Shown: positions 16,601-24,339 of the stretch, piece after piece
Position numbering within the stretch: position 1 is the stretch's first letter
Layout of the letters: every line of letters begins with the position of its first letter
Source of the DNA: Streptomyces griseoruber
GTDB taxonomy: Bacteria > Actinomycetota > Actinomycetes > Streptomycetales > Streptomycetaceae
Direction: 5' to 3'
DNA length: 64,000 nucleotides
Assembly: GCF_001514205.1 (NCBI RefSeq)
Contig: NZ_KQ948765.1
Span: forward strand, 63,862-127,861
The notes under the pieces: generated by a model
The model's database searches: none
What the model was told of the DNA's origin: nothing
The model's input: only the letters and a program-made list of their open reading frames with translations
Made by a program: the position numbers and the translations under genes

Positions 16601-18824
16601 GGACGGCTCGACCGGCACGATGGTCCTCTACGTGGACGGCATCGAGGCGGCCCGGGCGACCGGCGTCACCATCAGGCCGTCCGAGCTGTACGACGCCGAC
16701 AAGGACTACAGCGGCTACATCGGACGCTCCCTGTACGCGGCCGACCCGTACTTCGGCGGTGAGGTCGACGACTTCCGCATCTACGACCGTGCGCTGTCGG
16801 CGGCCGAGGTGATGGAGCTGAGCGGCAACACCACGGGCATCGCGCGTGCCACCCACCCGGCACTCAAGGTCGACGCCCTGATCGACAACGGCGACAGCCG
16901 CATCACGCTGCCCTTCAAGGAGGGCACCGACCTCACCGCGCTGGCACCGGAGTTCGGCCTCGCCCACGGCGCGGCCATCAGCCCCGCCTCCGGCAGCGTG
17001 CAGGACTTCACGAAGCCGGTGAAGTACGAGGTCACGGGCTCCGACGGCAAGAAGCGCACCTGGACGGTCTCGGCGCTGGAGATGAAGAGCCCGGTGCTGC
17101 CGGGGCTCAACGCCGACCCGAACATCGTCCGCTTCGGCGACACCTTCTACCTGTATCCGACGACCGACGGCTTCGACGGCTGGAGCGGTACCCAGTTCAA
17201 GGCGTACTCCTCGACCGACCTGGTGCACTGGACGGACCACGGCGTCATCCTCGACCTCGGTCCTGACGTGAGCTGGGCGGACAGCAGGGCCTGGGCGCCG
17301 ACGATCGCCGAGAAGGACGGGAAGTACTACTTCTACTTCTGCGCCGACGCGAACATCGGCGTGGCGGTCTCCGACTCGCCCACGGGTCCCTTCAAGGACG
17401 CGCTCGGCGCACCGCTGCTGAAGGCGGGCCAGCTGAGCGGCCAGATGATCGACCCGGCCGTCTTCACCGACGACGACGGCCAGTCGTACCTCTACTGGGG
17501 CAACGGCCACGCGTACGTGGCGCCGCTGAACGCCGACATGACCTCGATCGACACCGCGCAGATCAAGGACATCACGCCGAGCGGCTACAACGAGGGCTCG
17601 TTCGTGGTGAAGCGCAAGGGCACCTACTACTTCATGTGGTCGGAGAACGACACCCGCGACGAGAACTACCGTGTCGCCTACGCCACCGGTCCCTCCCCCA
17701 CCGGCCCCTGGACCAAGCGGGGCGTGATCCTGGAGAAGGACGCCTCGCAGGGCATCCTGGGCACCGGCCACCACTCGGTCGTCCAGGTCCCGGGCACGGA
17801 CGACTGGTACATCGCCTACCACCGCTTCGCGATCCCCGGCGGTGACGGCACCCACCGTGAGACCACCATCGACAGGATGGAGTTCGACGCGGACGGTCTG
17901 ATCGAGAAGGTCGTGCCCACGCTGACCGGCATCGACCCGGTCGCCGTCGTGCACGCCGGTCCGGACGTCACGGGCACGGAGGGCGACGCGATCGCCCTGA
18001 ACGGCACGCACTCCGGCGCGGGGAGCCCGAAGTGGACGGCCGACCAGGGCGCGCCCTGCAAGATCGCGGATGCGGGGGCGGCCCGGACCACGGTGACCTG
18101 CGCCGACAACGGCACGTTCACCCTCACCCTGACCGGTGGGCGCAGCACCGACACGGCCGTCGTCACGGTGAAGAACGCGGCCCCGGCCGTCACCTCCGCC
18201 ACCGGCCCGACGGGCCCGGTCCCGGCCGGCCGTCGCACCGCCGTCACGGCGACCTTCACCGACCCGGGCACCGCCGACAAGCACACCTGCGTCATCGACT
18301 GGAAGGACGGCACCAGGCCGTCCGCCGGTACCGTCACCGCGACCGGCTGCCGCGCCGAGCACACCTACACCTCGGCGGGCATCCGCCGACCGGTGGTCAC
18401 GGTCACCGACGACGACGGCGCGTCGGCCGGCCGTACGCTCCCCGAGATCGTCGTGTACGACCGCTCGGCCGGTCCGGTGGTGGGCGCGGGCGCCGTCGGC
18501 ACCCGGGGCTTCTTCACCGTCGCCGCCCGCTACCTCCCGCAGGCCGCCACCCCGCTCGGCCAGGTCACCTACGTCTCCGGCCCGGCCCGGGTGAAGTTCC
18601 GCTCCACCGGCCTGGACTGGCTCGTCGTCAGCGGCTCCAAGGCCGTCGTCGAGGGCTCCGGCACGGTGGGCGGCAAGAAGGGCTACGGCTTCCGGGTCAC
18701 GGCCACCGACAACCCCGACACCTTCGCGATCAGGATCTGGAAGAAGTCCGACGGCACGGTCGTCCTCGACACGGGGGCGGGGGTGAAGCCCGGCACCGTG
18801 ACGATCGGCACGCACCGCCACTAG
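13677..18824 (+). CDS. Secreted multidomain glycoside hydrolase with two GH43 domains
   Basis: A 1715-aa exported protein. The signal peptide has an Arg/Lys-rich start (MTQRKRFRFRARRGAGQ), a hydrophobic core and cleavage near AQA-AGD (residue 40). Domains in order: LamG-like 45-255; two Ig-like domains 260-435; GH43 number 1 about 440-755 with catalytic candidates D493 (RDPF), D620 (VIDSTV) and E679 (AAEGPL); Big_4-type Ig 755-830; LamG-like 834-1058; a short linker domain; GH43 number 2 about 1138-1420 with D1147 (NADPNI), D1259 (MIDPAV) and E1306 (YNEGSF); PKD-like domains 1423-1595; a C-terminal domain to 1715. GH43 enzymes cleave arabinose or xylose linkages, so hemicellulose or arabinan is the likely substrate. 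Both acid triads look intact. Confidence 0.93.
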   Translation: MTQRKRFRFRARRGAGQLGAVTAVSLLMGLTAAASPAQAAGDVTDGLALWYKLDGASGTTVPDASGHGLDGTLNGTADWTGQGLGFNGSDTYVKVPNDVLKGLTSISVAFDVKLDAAQTTPYFLYGFGNSSGSNGNGYLFATGNSLRTSIATGNWSTEQTTKPSDSRNLTRSVWKNVTYTQTGTTGVLYEDGVEVARNTSVTITPGAIGSGTTTANYLGKSVYSGDKLFKGSMRDFRVYDRALAASEVEQLALPVATQGVEDDKAALDLGDTGAVTADLTLPKTGAAGGSTITWASDNTDLVTDAGKVTRPTAGRPDGHATLTATLKKGTVTATRTFDITVLSAFDDQTATEQAAEALTVRNLDDARGNLTLPASGTYGTDVTWSSADPDVVSADGVVHRPAHGAGATTVDLTATVTKGDAKSTRVFTAKVPELPAKEALKGYMFSYFTGEGTANGEQLYAALSKGNDPLHWRELNDGEPVLTSTLGERGLRDPFIIRSPEGDKFYQIATDLRIYGNGDWDAAQRTGSKSIMVWESTDLVHWTNQRLVQVSPDSAGNTWAPEAYYDSDLGEYVVFWASKLYDNEAHSGDTYNRMMYATTRDFYTFSAPKVWIDRGYSVIDSTVIQHDGTYFRLSKDERNNTSSTPNSKFIFEEKSDSLLNLSWDAVAEGIGKGAMSAAEGPLVFKSNTEDKWYAFLDEFGGRGYIPFETTDLAAGKWTPVADYDLPSRPRHGTVLPVTQAEYDRLLTAYQPDQLVTGVEDISVKTRTGEAPVLPATVIATYSDGVDRPVAVSWDDVPESAYAQPGEFTVTGSLPDGAAIPVQAKVTVSAEGADVPADLLLHYGFDETSGNIAVDSSGHGYHGTYVRTPAFGTGVSGGSFSMSGASDSPYVKIPNGVLKNADSVTVSTYAKWKGGSSWQWLFGLGPDSNKYLFASPSNGSSKLYSAITKASWSAESKLTAGSQLTAGEWRHVTVTLDGSTGTMVLYVDGIEAARATGVTIRPSELYDADKDYSGYIGRSLYAADPYFGGEVDDFRIYDRALSAAEVMELSGNTTGIARATHPALKVDALIDNGDSRITLPFKEGTDLTALAPEFGLAHGAAISPASGSVQDFTKPVKYEVTGSDGKKRTWTVSALEMKSPVLPGLNADPNIVRFGDTFYLYPTTDGFDGWSGTQFKAYSSTDLVHWTDHGVILDLGPDVSWADSRAWAPTIAEKDGKYYFYFCADANIGVAVSDSPTGPFKDALGAPLLKAGQLSGQMIDPAVFTDDDGQSYLYWGNGHAYVAPLNADMTSIDTAQIKDITPSGYNEGSFVVKRKGTYYFMWSENDTRDENYRVAYATGPSPTGPWTKRGVILEKDASQGILGTGHHSVVQVPGTDDWYIAYHRFAIPGGDGTHRETTIDRMEFDADGLIEKVVPTLTGIDPVAVVHAGPDVTGTEGDAIALNGTHSGAGSPKWTADQGAPCKIADAGAARTTVTCADNGTFTLTLTGGRSTDTAVVTVKNAAPAVTSATGPTGPVPAGRRTAVTATFTDPGTADKHTCVIDWKDGTRPSAGTVTATGCRAEHTYTSAGIRRPVVTVTDDDGASAGRTLPEIVVYDRSAGPVVGAGAVGTRGFFTVAARYLPQAATPLGQVTYVSGPARVKFRSTGLDWLVVSGSKAVVEGSGTVGGKKGYGFRVTATDNPDTFAIRIWKKSDGTVVLDTGAGVKPGTVTIGTHRH

Positions 18825-18839
18825 CACCGGGTCAAGGTC

Positions 18840-18869
18840 ATGGGCCCTCTGCGCACGCAGGGGGCCCAT
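18840..18869 (+). terminator. Terminator-like hairpin after the GH43 gene
   Basis: A 13-bp stem (18840-18852 with 18857-18869, one G-T pair) closes a four-base loop, beginning 15 bases after the stop. No long T run follows, as is common in Streptomyces. It lies just before the next gene's ribosome site, so it separates the two transcripts or attenuates readthrough. Confidence 0.7.
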
Positions 18870-18896
18870 TCGTCGTCCTGGGGGAGGACCTCGTCC

Positions 18897-20387
18897 ATGC
18901 CGACACCCGACGAGCTCTGGAAGAGCGCCGATCTCACGACCCGGCGGCTCGCCGGACTGGCCCTCAATCCGGCCACACCACCGGACATCCTGCTGCGCCT
19001 GCTCCTGGACGGCCCGCTCGCCGTCCGGACGGTGCTGTGCGGGGACCGCGCGCTGCCCGAGGTCGTCGCCGACGCCGTGATCACCCATCCGGACCACCTC
19101 ACCCGCCGGTTCTTCGCCGGCAGCGTCCATGCCGACCCCGCTCAGCGGGCGCGGCTGGTGGACGATCCCGACTGGACCGTGCGCGCCTGGCTGGCCAACG
19201 GGCCCCTGCCGACCGGGCCGCACCGGCCGAGGCCGCTGCCCGACACGACCGTCGTCCGGATGATCAGCACCTACGACAACGAACAGCTGGGCGGCGGCAT
19301 CTACCGGCAGTTCTCGAACGAACTGCGCCGGGCCATGCCCACACACCCCGACCCCAAGGTCCGCGCCTGGGGCGTCGGCATGTGGACCTGGCTGTCCGCC
19401 GAGCGCCGCGCCGCACTGCTGGCGGACCCGGACGACGAGGTGCGCGGGAGGGCGGAACGTCATCGGCAGGACGAGGATCCGGCCTGGGTGGAGAGCAATC
19501 TGCCGGACCGCCCGTGCCACGCGCGGACCTATGTCCTGGTGAACCTGCCGCTGACCAGGTCCGTCGTGGACAGCGTGCTCACCGCTCCGGCGGGTCCCCA
19601 GGAGCGCTCGATGATCGCGGGCAACGCCTCACTGCCTTCCGATGTGGTGGTCCTGCTGGCGTCCGATCCGGACCCGGAGGTGCGGGAGGAGATCGCCCGC
19701 CGGGACGACCTCGGGCCTGACGAGTTGCGGGCTCTCGCCGTCGATCCCGAGCCGAAGGTGCGGCTCGCCGTGTCCGTCCACCCGGCGTGGAGCGAGGAGG
19801 AGCGGGCCGGGATCAACTACGCGGTTCCCCTGGACCGCACGTTCGGCCCCCACTTCGAGCGCCTGTACCCCCGCGATCCCGAGGCCGTCCGGCGGGACGC
19901 CCTGTCCGGGCATCCGCTGCTGCGCCGACGCGCGGCGACGGAGCGAGGGCTGCCGCCGGACCTGGTGGCCCTGCTGGGCGCCGACGACGACCTGGGCGTA
20001 CGCGTCCTGCTGGCCCAGAACCATCCCGACGCTCCGCCGGACCTGCTGCTGCGCAGCTTCCTTGAGTACACCGGCCTGGAACGTGAGCACCTCCTCACCC
20101 GGCCGGCCTTCCCGACCGACGGGCTGGCCGAGTACGCCGACCACGCGGACCCGGCGGTCCGGGCCCTGGCCGCCCGGGATCCTGAGACCCCGTCGGAGGT
20201 CGTGGACCGGCTGACCCGGGACCCCGATGCCGGGGTGCGGGCCGCGTTCGCCCGGCATCCTCGGCTTCCGCCGGCCCGGCTGGCCGAGCTGCTCGACGAC
20301 GAGGAGCTGGTGCGGGACGCCGCCGCCAACCCGGCGCTGGGAGTGGACGCCGTCCGCCGGCTGGTGGCGGCAATGCCGGTCAGCTGA
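18897..20387 (+). CDS. Leucine-rich-repeat-variant (LRV/HEAT-like) protein
   Basis: A 496-aa protein from ATG 18897, preceded by GGGGGAGGA. It is built almost entirely of 20-25-residue helical units with a D-P-x-x-x-V-R core: LVDDPDWTVRAWLANGPL, LASDPDPEVREEIARRDDL, LAVDPEPKVRLAVSVHP, HADPAVRALAARDPETP, LTRDPDAGVRAAFARHPRLP. This is the LRV pattern, an alpha solenoid used for protein binding. There is no signal peptide and no enzyme motif; LRV proteins sometimes carry an N-terminal FeS cluster, but no cysteine cluster is seen here. Its 3' end overlaps the last gene of the SWIM/VWA/MoxR operon by eight bases on the opposite strand. Confidence 0.85.
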   Translation: MPTPDELWKSADLTTRRLAGLALNPATPPDILLRLLLDGPLAVRTVLCGDRALPEVVADAVITHPDHLTRRFFAGSVHADPAQRARLVDDPDWTVRAWLANGPLPTGPHRPRPLPDTTVVRMISTYDNEQLGGGIYRQFSNELRRAMPTHPDPKVRAWGVGMWTWLSAERRAALLADPDDEVRGRAERHRQDEDPAWVESNLPDRPCHARTYVLVNLPLTRSVVDSVLTAPAGPQERSMIAGNASLPSDVVVLLASDPDPEVREEIARRDDLGPDELRALAVDPEPKVRLAVSVHPAWSEEERAGINYAVPLDRTFGPHFERLYPRDPEAVRRDALSGHPLLRRRAATERGLPPDLVALLGADDDLGVRVLLAQNHPDAPPDLLLRSFLEYTGLEREHLLTRPAFPTDGLAEYADHADPAVRALAARDPETPSEVVDRLTRDPDAGVRAAFARHPRLPPARLAELLDDEELVRDAAANPALGVDAVRRLVAAMPVS

Positions 20388-23193
20388 CCGCCAGCAGGGC
20401 CTCCAGTGCCCGTACGGTTCCCGGGTGCCGCGTGAGCAGTTCCGCGCCGCCCGGTTCCGCCGTCTCCCAGGTGCCCTCGCAGCCCAGCAGTGCGGCCAGC
20501 GCGTCGCAGGTCACGGGGTGGGCCGCCAGGAGTGCCACGCCGTCGCCGGTGTGCGCGGACGGCAGGCCCAGGGGCGGTGCCTCCGGGAGCCGCCACGGCG
20601 GAACCCAGCTGTCCAGCTCCGCGAGGCGCGCCGGGAAGATCCGGCCGGCCTCGCGGACGATCAGCGGGGCGAGTTCGGTGCCGCCCGCGCGCAGGGTGGT
20701 GATGAGGGTCGGCAGCCAGGGCAGCAGGACCCGGTCGGGCAGCCGGGCGAAGGCGTTCGACACCGCCTCGACGACGAAGTCGGCCAGGGCCGGCACCGGT
20801 TCGAGAGCGTGCACGAAGCCGCTGAGGTAGCGCGGGTAGGCGGGGACCACCAGCGGGTTGGCGAGCAGGCCGTCGCAGCGCTCCCGCAGCGCCGCCCTGG
20901 GCAGGGTGCCCAGGTGGGTCTGGGCCGCCCACAGCAGGGCGGTGCGCGCGGGCTCGGCCGGGTGGGACTGGGCCAGGGCCAGTTCGAGCTGGGTGCGGTC
21001 GCAGCCGAGGGAGAGGGCGAGGCTCTCCATGCCGAACAGGAAGCCCAGCATGGCGGCGACCTGACGGACGGTCGCGTCCTCGTCGGTGAACGCGCTCGGC
21101 AGCAGGGTGCAGTAGTGCGCGTACCCGGTCTTGACGAAGGACTCGATCCAGGACGGCAGGACCGGTTCGGCGGTGCGGTAGTACGCCAGCAGCCGGCGCA
21201 CACGGCCCAGTACCTCCGGGGCGCCGTCGACGCTGCGCTCGCCCGCGAGGACCTCCAGCGCGCGGGTGCCCAGCTCGTCGGCGAGCCGTCGGCTGCGCAG
21301 GTACACGATCGCGTCCTCGACCGTCGCGAGGACGGTCGCCGCCGTGGCCTGCGGTGCGTACGCGGTGCGGCGCAGCCGCTGCTCCAGGACCTGCTCGATG
21401 CTGACGCCCTCGTACCCGAGTTCGATGAGCGACCGCTGATGGGTGCCGAGGGCGAGGTCCCAGGACTCCTGGATGGGGCGCTCGCCGAGGCTGCGGTCGC
21501 CCATGATGGGGCGGGCGGCGCCCTCGGGCAGCAGTCGGCGCAGCATCCACAGCACGTCGGAGCAGTGCCCCAGTTCCGGCCGGGCGGCGATGTCCAGCAG
21601 GGCCCGCTGGACTCCGCGCTGCTGGAGCCTCAGGTTCAGCGGCGCGAGCCGGTCGTGGACGTCCCGGGCCAGCGGCGGCAGCGCGTCGTAGCCGACCTGG
21701 CCGACGCGGTCGCCGCCCATCATGATCTCGACGAGCCGGCCCACGTCCCGCCGCCCCGGCACCCGGTCCTTCTCGATGCAGGTGACGGCCGCGTCCTGGA
21801 AGTCGTACGGCGTCGGCTTGGCGCGGTCGCGCATTCCGGCCAGCAGGATCGACGTCTCGAAGACGGCGATGGCGTCGGCGGTGGAGGCGAGGTAGCCGTT
21901 GCGGCGGGCGGCGCGCACGATCTCCACCGACCAGCCGAGCAGTTCGGCCTCGTCGAGGGCGTCGAGGACGGGCGGCCGCCGCAGGAACCCGGTGAGCTTG
22001 TCGACGGGTGCGACCGGGGCGGCGGCGGGTGTCGGCGCGGGGAGGCTCTTCTTCGGCTTCGTGCCCGCCTGGCCCGCCAGCCGGTAGGGCTTCACCCGGG
22101 TGCGCCTGAGGTTCTTGGCCCATTCCGTCGCGGCGATGGAGACCGAGCCGGCGGCCAGCCCGAACTGGGCCTCGATCGCGGCGTGGCTGGACGGGATCAG
22201 CCCGTGCCGCCACGTGGTGCCGCTGGGCGCGCTGACGGTGAAGGTGTCGCTGCCGTGCACGCCGAACTCGTCGACACGGCTCGCGGCGTGGAAGGCTCCG
22301 CAGACGTAGAGGCAGTCGGCGGGGTCGGTGCCGGTGGCGGCGAGGTGTTCCCGCATCCGCGTCCACATGTACCGCTCGCGGTCCTCGTCGACGCGGACCC
22401 TGTGCGCCTCCCCCGGGGCGAGACGGCGGAAGAGGCTGCCGATGAGCAGCATCACCTGGCGGTAGGTGTCGTGATCGCTGTCGCCGAGGGGCAGTTCGAC
22501 GTACTGGTGCCACCACTCGGACCAGTGGCGGACCCGGCCGTGGCGCAGGAGGTGTTCCTCCAGTTCGGCGAAGCGCGGGCGCAGATCACCGATCTCCACG
22601 CCGACCGCGTCGCCGTGCAGGGCGCTCTCCTCGCCGGCCGCCGGGGCGTCGGGGTCCGGGGCGGCCGCCGCCGTGTCCGCCGGGCTCGCCTCCACCGTCT
22701 CCGCGTCCTTCTCCCACTGGAACACATGGTCCGAGGAGCGGTCGACCAGGACCAGTTCGACGCCGGGCGTGTCCAGGGCGTAGGCGATGGCCTGGTACTC
22801 GGCGGAGGCCTCCGTGATCGGGGCGACGACCGACAGCGGGGACCAGTCGGCGGGGAAGCCCTCGACCTCCGACGCGAACGCCTGGACGGCCACCGGGAGG
22901 CGGCAGTTGCGCAGCTCGGTGAGGAGGGGGGCCATGTCCTCGCACAGCTCCAGGTAGACCACCTTCGGCTGCTTCTCGCGCAGTCGGCGGGCCATGGCGA
23001 TCGCCGAGGCCGGTGAGTGGTGGCAGACCGGGAAGATCTCCAGCGGCTCACGCACCGCGCGCTCGACGTCGTCCACGATGCCCCGCAGGATGCCCTCCAG
23101 GGCACCGGGTCCGTCGGCGAAGGCCGTGGCGGCCTCGTGGAGCTGGCCGCGGAGCGCCTCGAAGGTGGCGCCGCTCCCGTCCGCGCCGCTCAT
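20380..23193 (-). CDS. DUF5682 family protein
   Basis: A 937-aa protein whose ATG overlaps the stop of the upstream AAA gene (ATGA), indicating coupled translation. The N-terminal 320 residues hold FPVCHHSPASAIAMARRL (CHHS at 57-60), VVYLELCEDM (E82/E85) and, near residue 299, YVCGAFHAASRVDEFG. A first G/C-x-x-H motif, a following acidic ELxED and a second GAFH motif resemble the layout of the TraB/ChaN/erythromycin-esterase-like superfamily; this is inference from motif order, not a proven relation. The remaining 600 residues are mostly helical without recognised motifs. It is the last gene of the SWIM-VWA-MoxR operon. Function is unknown; it may be the effector or the client of the AAA/VWA pair. 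Confidence 0.85.
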   Translation of the reverse strand: MSGADGSGATFEALRGQLHEAATAFADGPGALEGILRGIVDDVERAVREPLEIFPVCHHSPASAIAMARRLREKQPKVVYLELCEDMAPLLTELRNCRLPVAVQAFASEVEGFPADWSPLSVVAPITEASAEYQAIAYALDTPGVELVLVDRSSDHVFQWEKDAETVEASPADTAAAAPDPDAPAAGEESALHGDAVGVEIGDLRPRFAELEEHLLRHGRVRHWSEWWHQYVELPLGDSDHDTYRQVMLLIGSLFRRLAPGEAHRVRVDEDRERYMWTRMREHLAATGTDPADCLYVCGAFHAASRVDEFGVHGSDTFTVSAPSGTTWRHGLIPSSHAAIEAQFGLAAGSVSIAATEWAKNLRRTRVKPYRLAGQAGTKPKKSLPAPTPAAAPVAPVDKLTGFLRRPPVLDALDEAELLGWSVEIVRAARRNGYLASTADAIAVFETSILLAGMRDRAKPTPYDFQDAAVTCIEKDRVPGRRDVGRLVEIMMGGDRVGQVGYDALPPLARDVHDRLAPLNLRLQQRGVQRALLDIAARPELGHCSDVLWMLRRLLPEGAARPIMGDRSLGERPIQESWDLALGTHQRSLIELGYEGVSIEQVLEQRLRRTAYAPQATAATVLATVEDAIVYLRSRRLADELGTRALEVLAGERSVDGAPEVLGRVRRLLAYYRTAEPVLPSWIESFVKTGYAHYCTLLPSAFTDEDATVRQVAAMLGFLFGMESLALSLGCDRTQLELALAQSHPAEPARTALLWAAQTHLGTLPRAALRERCDGLLANPLVVPAYPRYLSGFVHALEPVPALADFVVEAVSNAFARLPDRVLLPWLPTLITTLRAGGTELAPLIVREAGRIFPARLAELDSWVPPWRLPEAPPLGLPSAHTGDGVALLAAHPVTCDALAALLGCEGTWETAEPGGAELLTRHPGTVRALEALLAVS

Positions 23194-24311
23194 GACAGGG
23201 TCGCGATCGCGTCGCGGCCGCCCTCGAGGAACTCCGGCCAGGAGCCGCCCTCTTCCTTGCTGCGCGGCTCGACGACACCGTGCAGGTACTTGTTGAGGAT
23301 GGCGAGGTCCTCGGGCTCGCGGCGGGCGAGGGAGCCGACGAGCGAGGAGGCGAGGGTGCGGGCGGTCAGGGCGCGGTCGCCGAAGAAGTTGCTGTGCAGG
23401 ATGGCGTCCTCCAGGACGCCGATCTGCTCGGCGGTGGACAGCGCGGACTCCAGCTTCTCGTCGTCGCTGCCGGCGGCGGCCGCGGAGGCGCGCAGGTCGG
23501 CGAAGCTCTGGAGCAGCACGTCCAGCAGGGTGGGCGGGACGTCGAGTTCGATCCGGTGGCGGCGCAGGAGTTCCTCGGTGCGGAAGCGGACGATCTCCGC
23601 CTCGCTCTTCTTGTTCGTCACGACCGGGATGCGGACGAAGTTGAAGCGGCGCTTGAGCGCGGAGGACAGGTCGTTCACGCCCCGGTCGCGGCTGTTGGCG
23701 GTGGCGATGATCGAGAAGCCGGGCTTGGCGAAGACGATGTTCTCCCCGCCGGCGCCGTCCAGTTCGGGGACGGAGATGTACTTCTCGGAGAGGATCGAGA
23801 TCAGCGCGTCCTGGACGTCGCTGGTGGATCGGGTGAGTTCCTCGACGCGGCCGATGGTGCCGGTCTCCATCGCGGTCATGATCGGCGAGGGGATCATCGA
23901 CTCGCGCGACTGGCCCTTGGCGATCACCATGGACACGTTCCACGAGTACTTGATGTGGTCCTCGGTGGTGCCGGCCGTGCCCTGGACGACCTGGGTGGAG
24001 TTGCGGCAGATGGCCGCCGACAGCAGTTCGGCGAGCCAGCTCTTGCCGGTGCCGGGGTCGCCGATGAGCAGCAGTCCTCGGTCGGAGGCGAGGGTCACGA
24101 TGGAACGCTCGACGAAACTGCGGTCGCCGAACCACTTCTGGTCGATCTCCCGGTCGAGGCCGTCGGCGCGCTCGGAGCCCAGGATGAACACCCGGATCAT
24201 CTTCGGCGACAGCCGCCAGGAGAACGGCTTGGGGTTGTCGTCGATCGACTCCAGCCAGTCCAGTTCCTCGGCGAACTTGATCTCGGCGGGGGCGCGCAAC
24301 AGGTCGGTCAT
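23190..24311 (-). CDS. MoxR-like AAA ATPase
   Basis: A 373-aa AAA+ protein beginning MTDLLRAPAEIKFAEELDW, with AAAGG upstream. Walker A is GDPGTGKS (residues 84-91). The Walker B position reads TIGRVEELTR (152-161), lacking the usual Asp before Glu. Sensor 1 is IIATANSRDRG (201-211), and an arginine-finger region follows in SALKRRFNF (about 217-225). The C-terminal helical part completes a MoxR/RavA-type motor. MoxR ATPases work with VWA partners (as in RavA-ViaA, NorQ-NorD and Mg-chelatase I-D pairs) to remodel or insert metals into client proteins. The VWA gene lies 28 bases upstream and DUF5682 overlaps its stop. The altered Walker B may be a feature of this subfamily. Confidence 0.9.
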   Translation of the reverse strand: MTDLLRAPAEIKFAEELDWLESIDDNPKPFSWRLSPKMIRVFILGSERADGLDREIDQKWFGDRSFVERSIVTLASDRGLLLIGDPGTGKSWLAELLSAAICRNSTQVVQGTAGTTEDHIKYSWNVSMVIAKGQSRESMIPSPIMTAMETGTIGRVEELTRSTSDVQDALISILSEKYISVPELDGAGGENIVFAKPGFSIIATANSRDRGVNDLSSALKRRFNFVRIPVVTNKKSEAEIVRFRTEELLRRHRIELDVPPTLLDVLLQSFADLRASAAAAGSDDEKLESALSTAEQIGVLEDAILHSNFFGDRALTARTLASSLVGSLARREPEDLAILNKYLHGVVEPRSKEEGGSWPEFLEGGRDAIATLS

Positions 24312-24339
24312 CACAGGGCCTTTCTCAGAGTGTGGGCTG

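Noticed and set aside
13779..19520. A 1913-codon open frame antisense to the GH43 gene
   Set aside because: It has low-complexity Gly/Val/Arg composition and no start signal, and the opposite strand encodes recognised domains.
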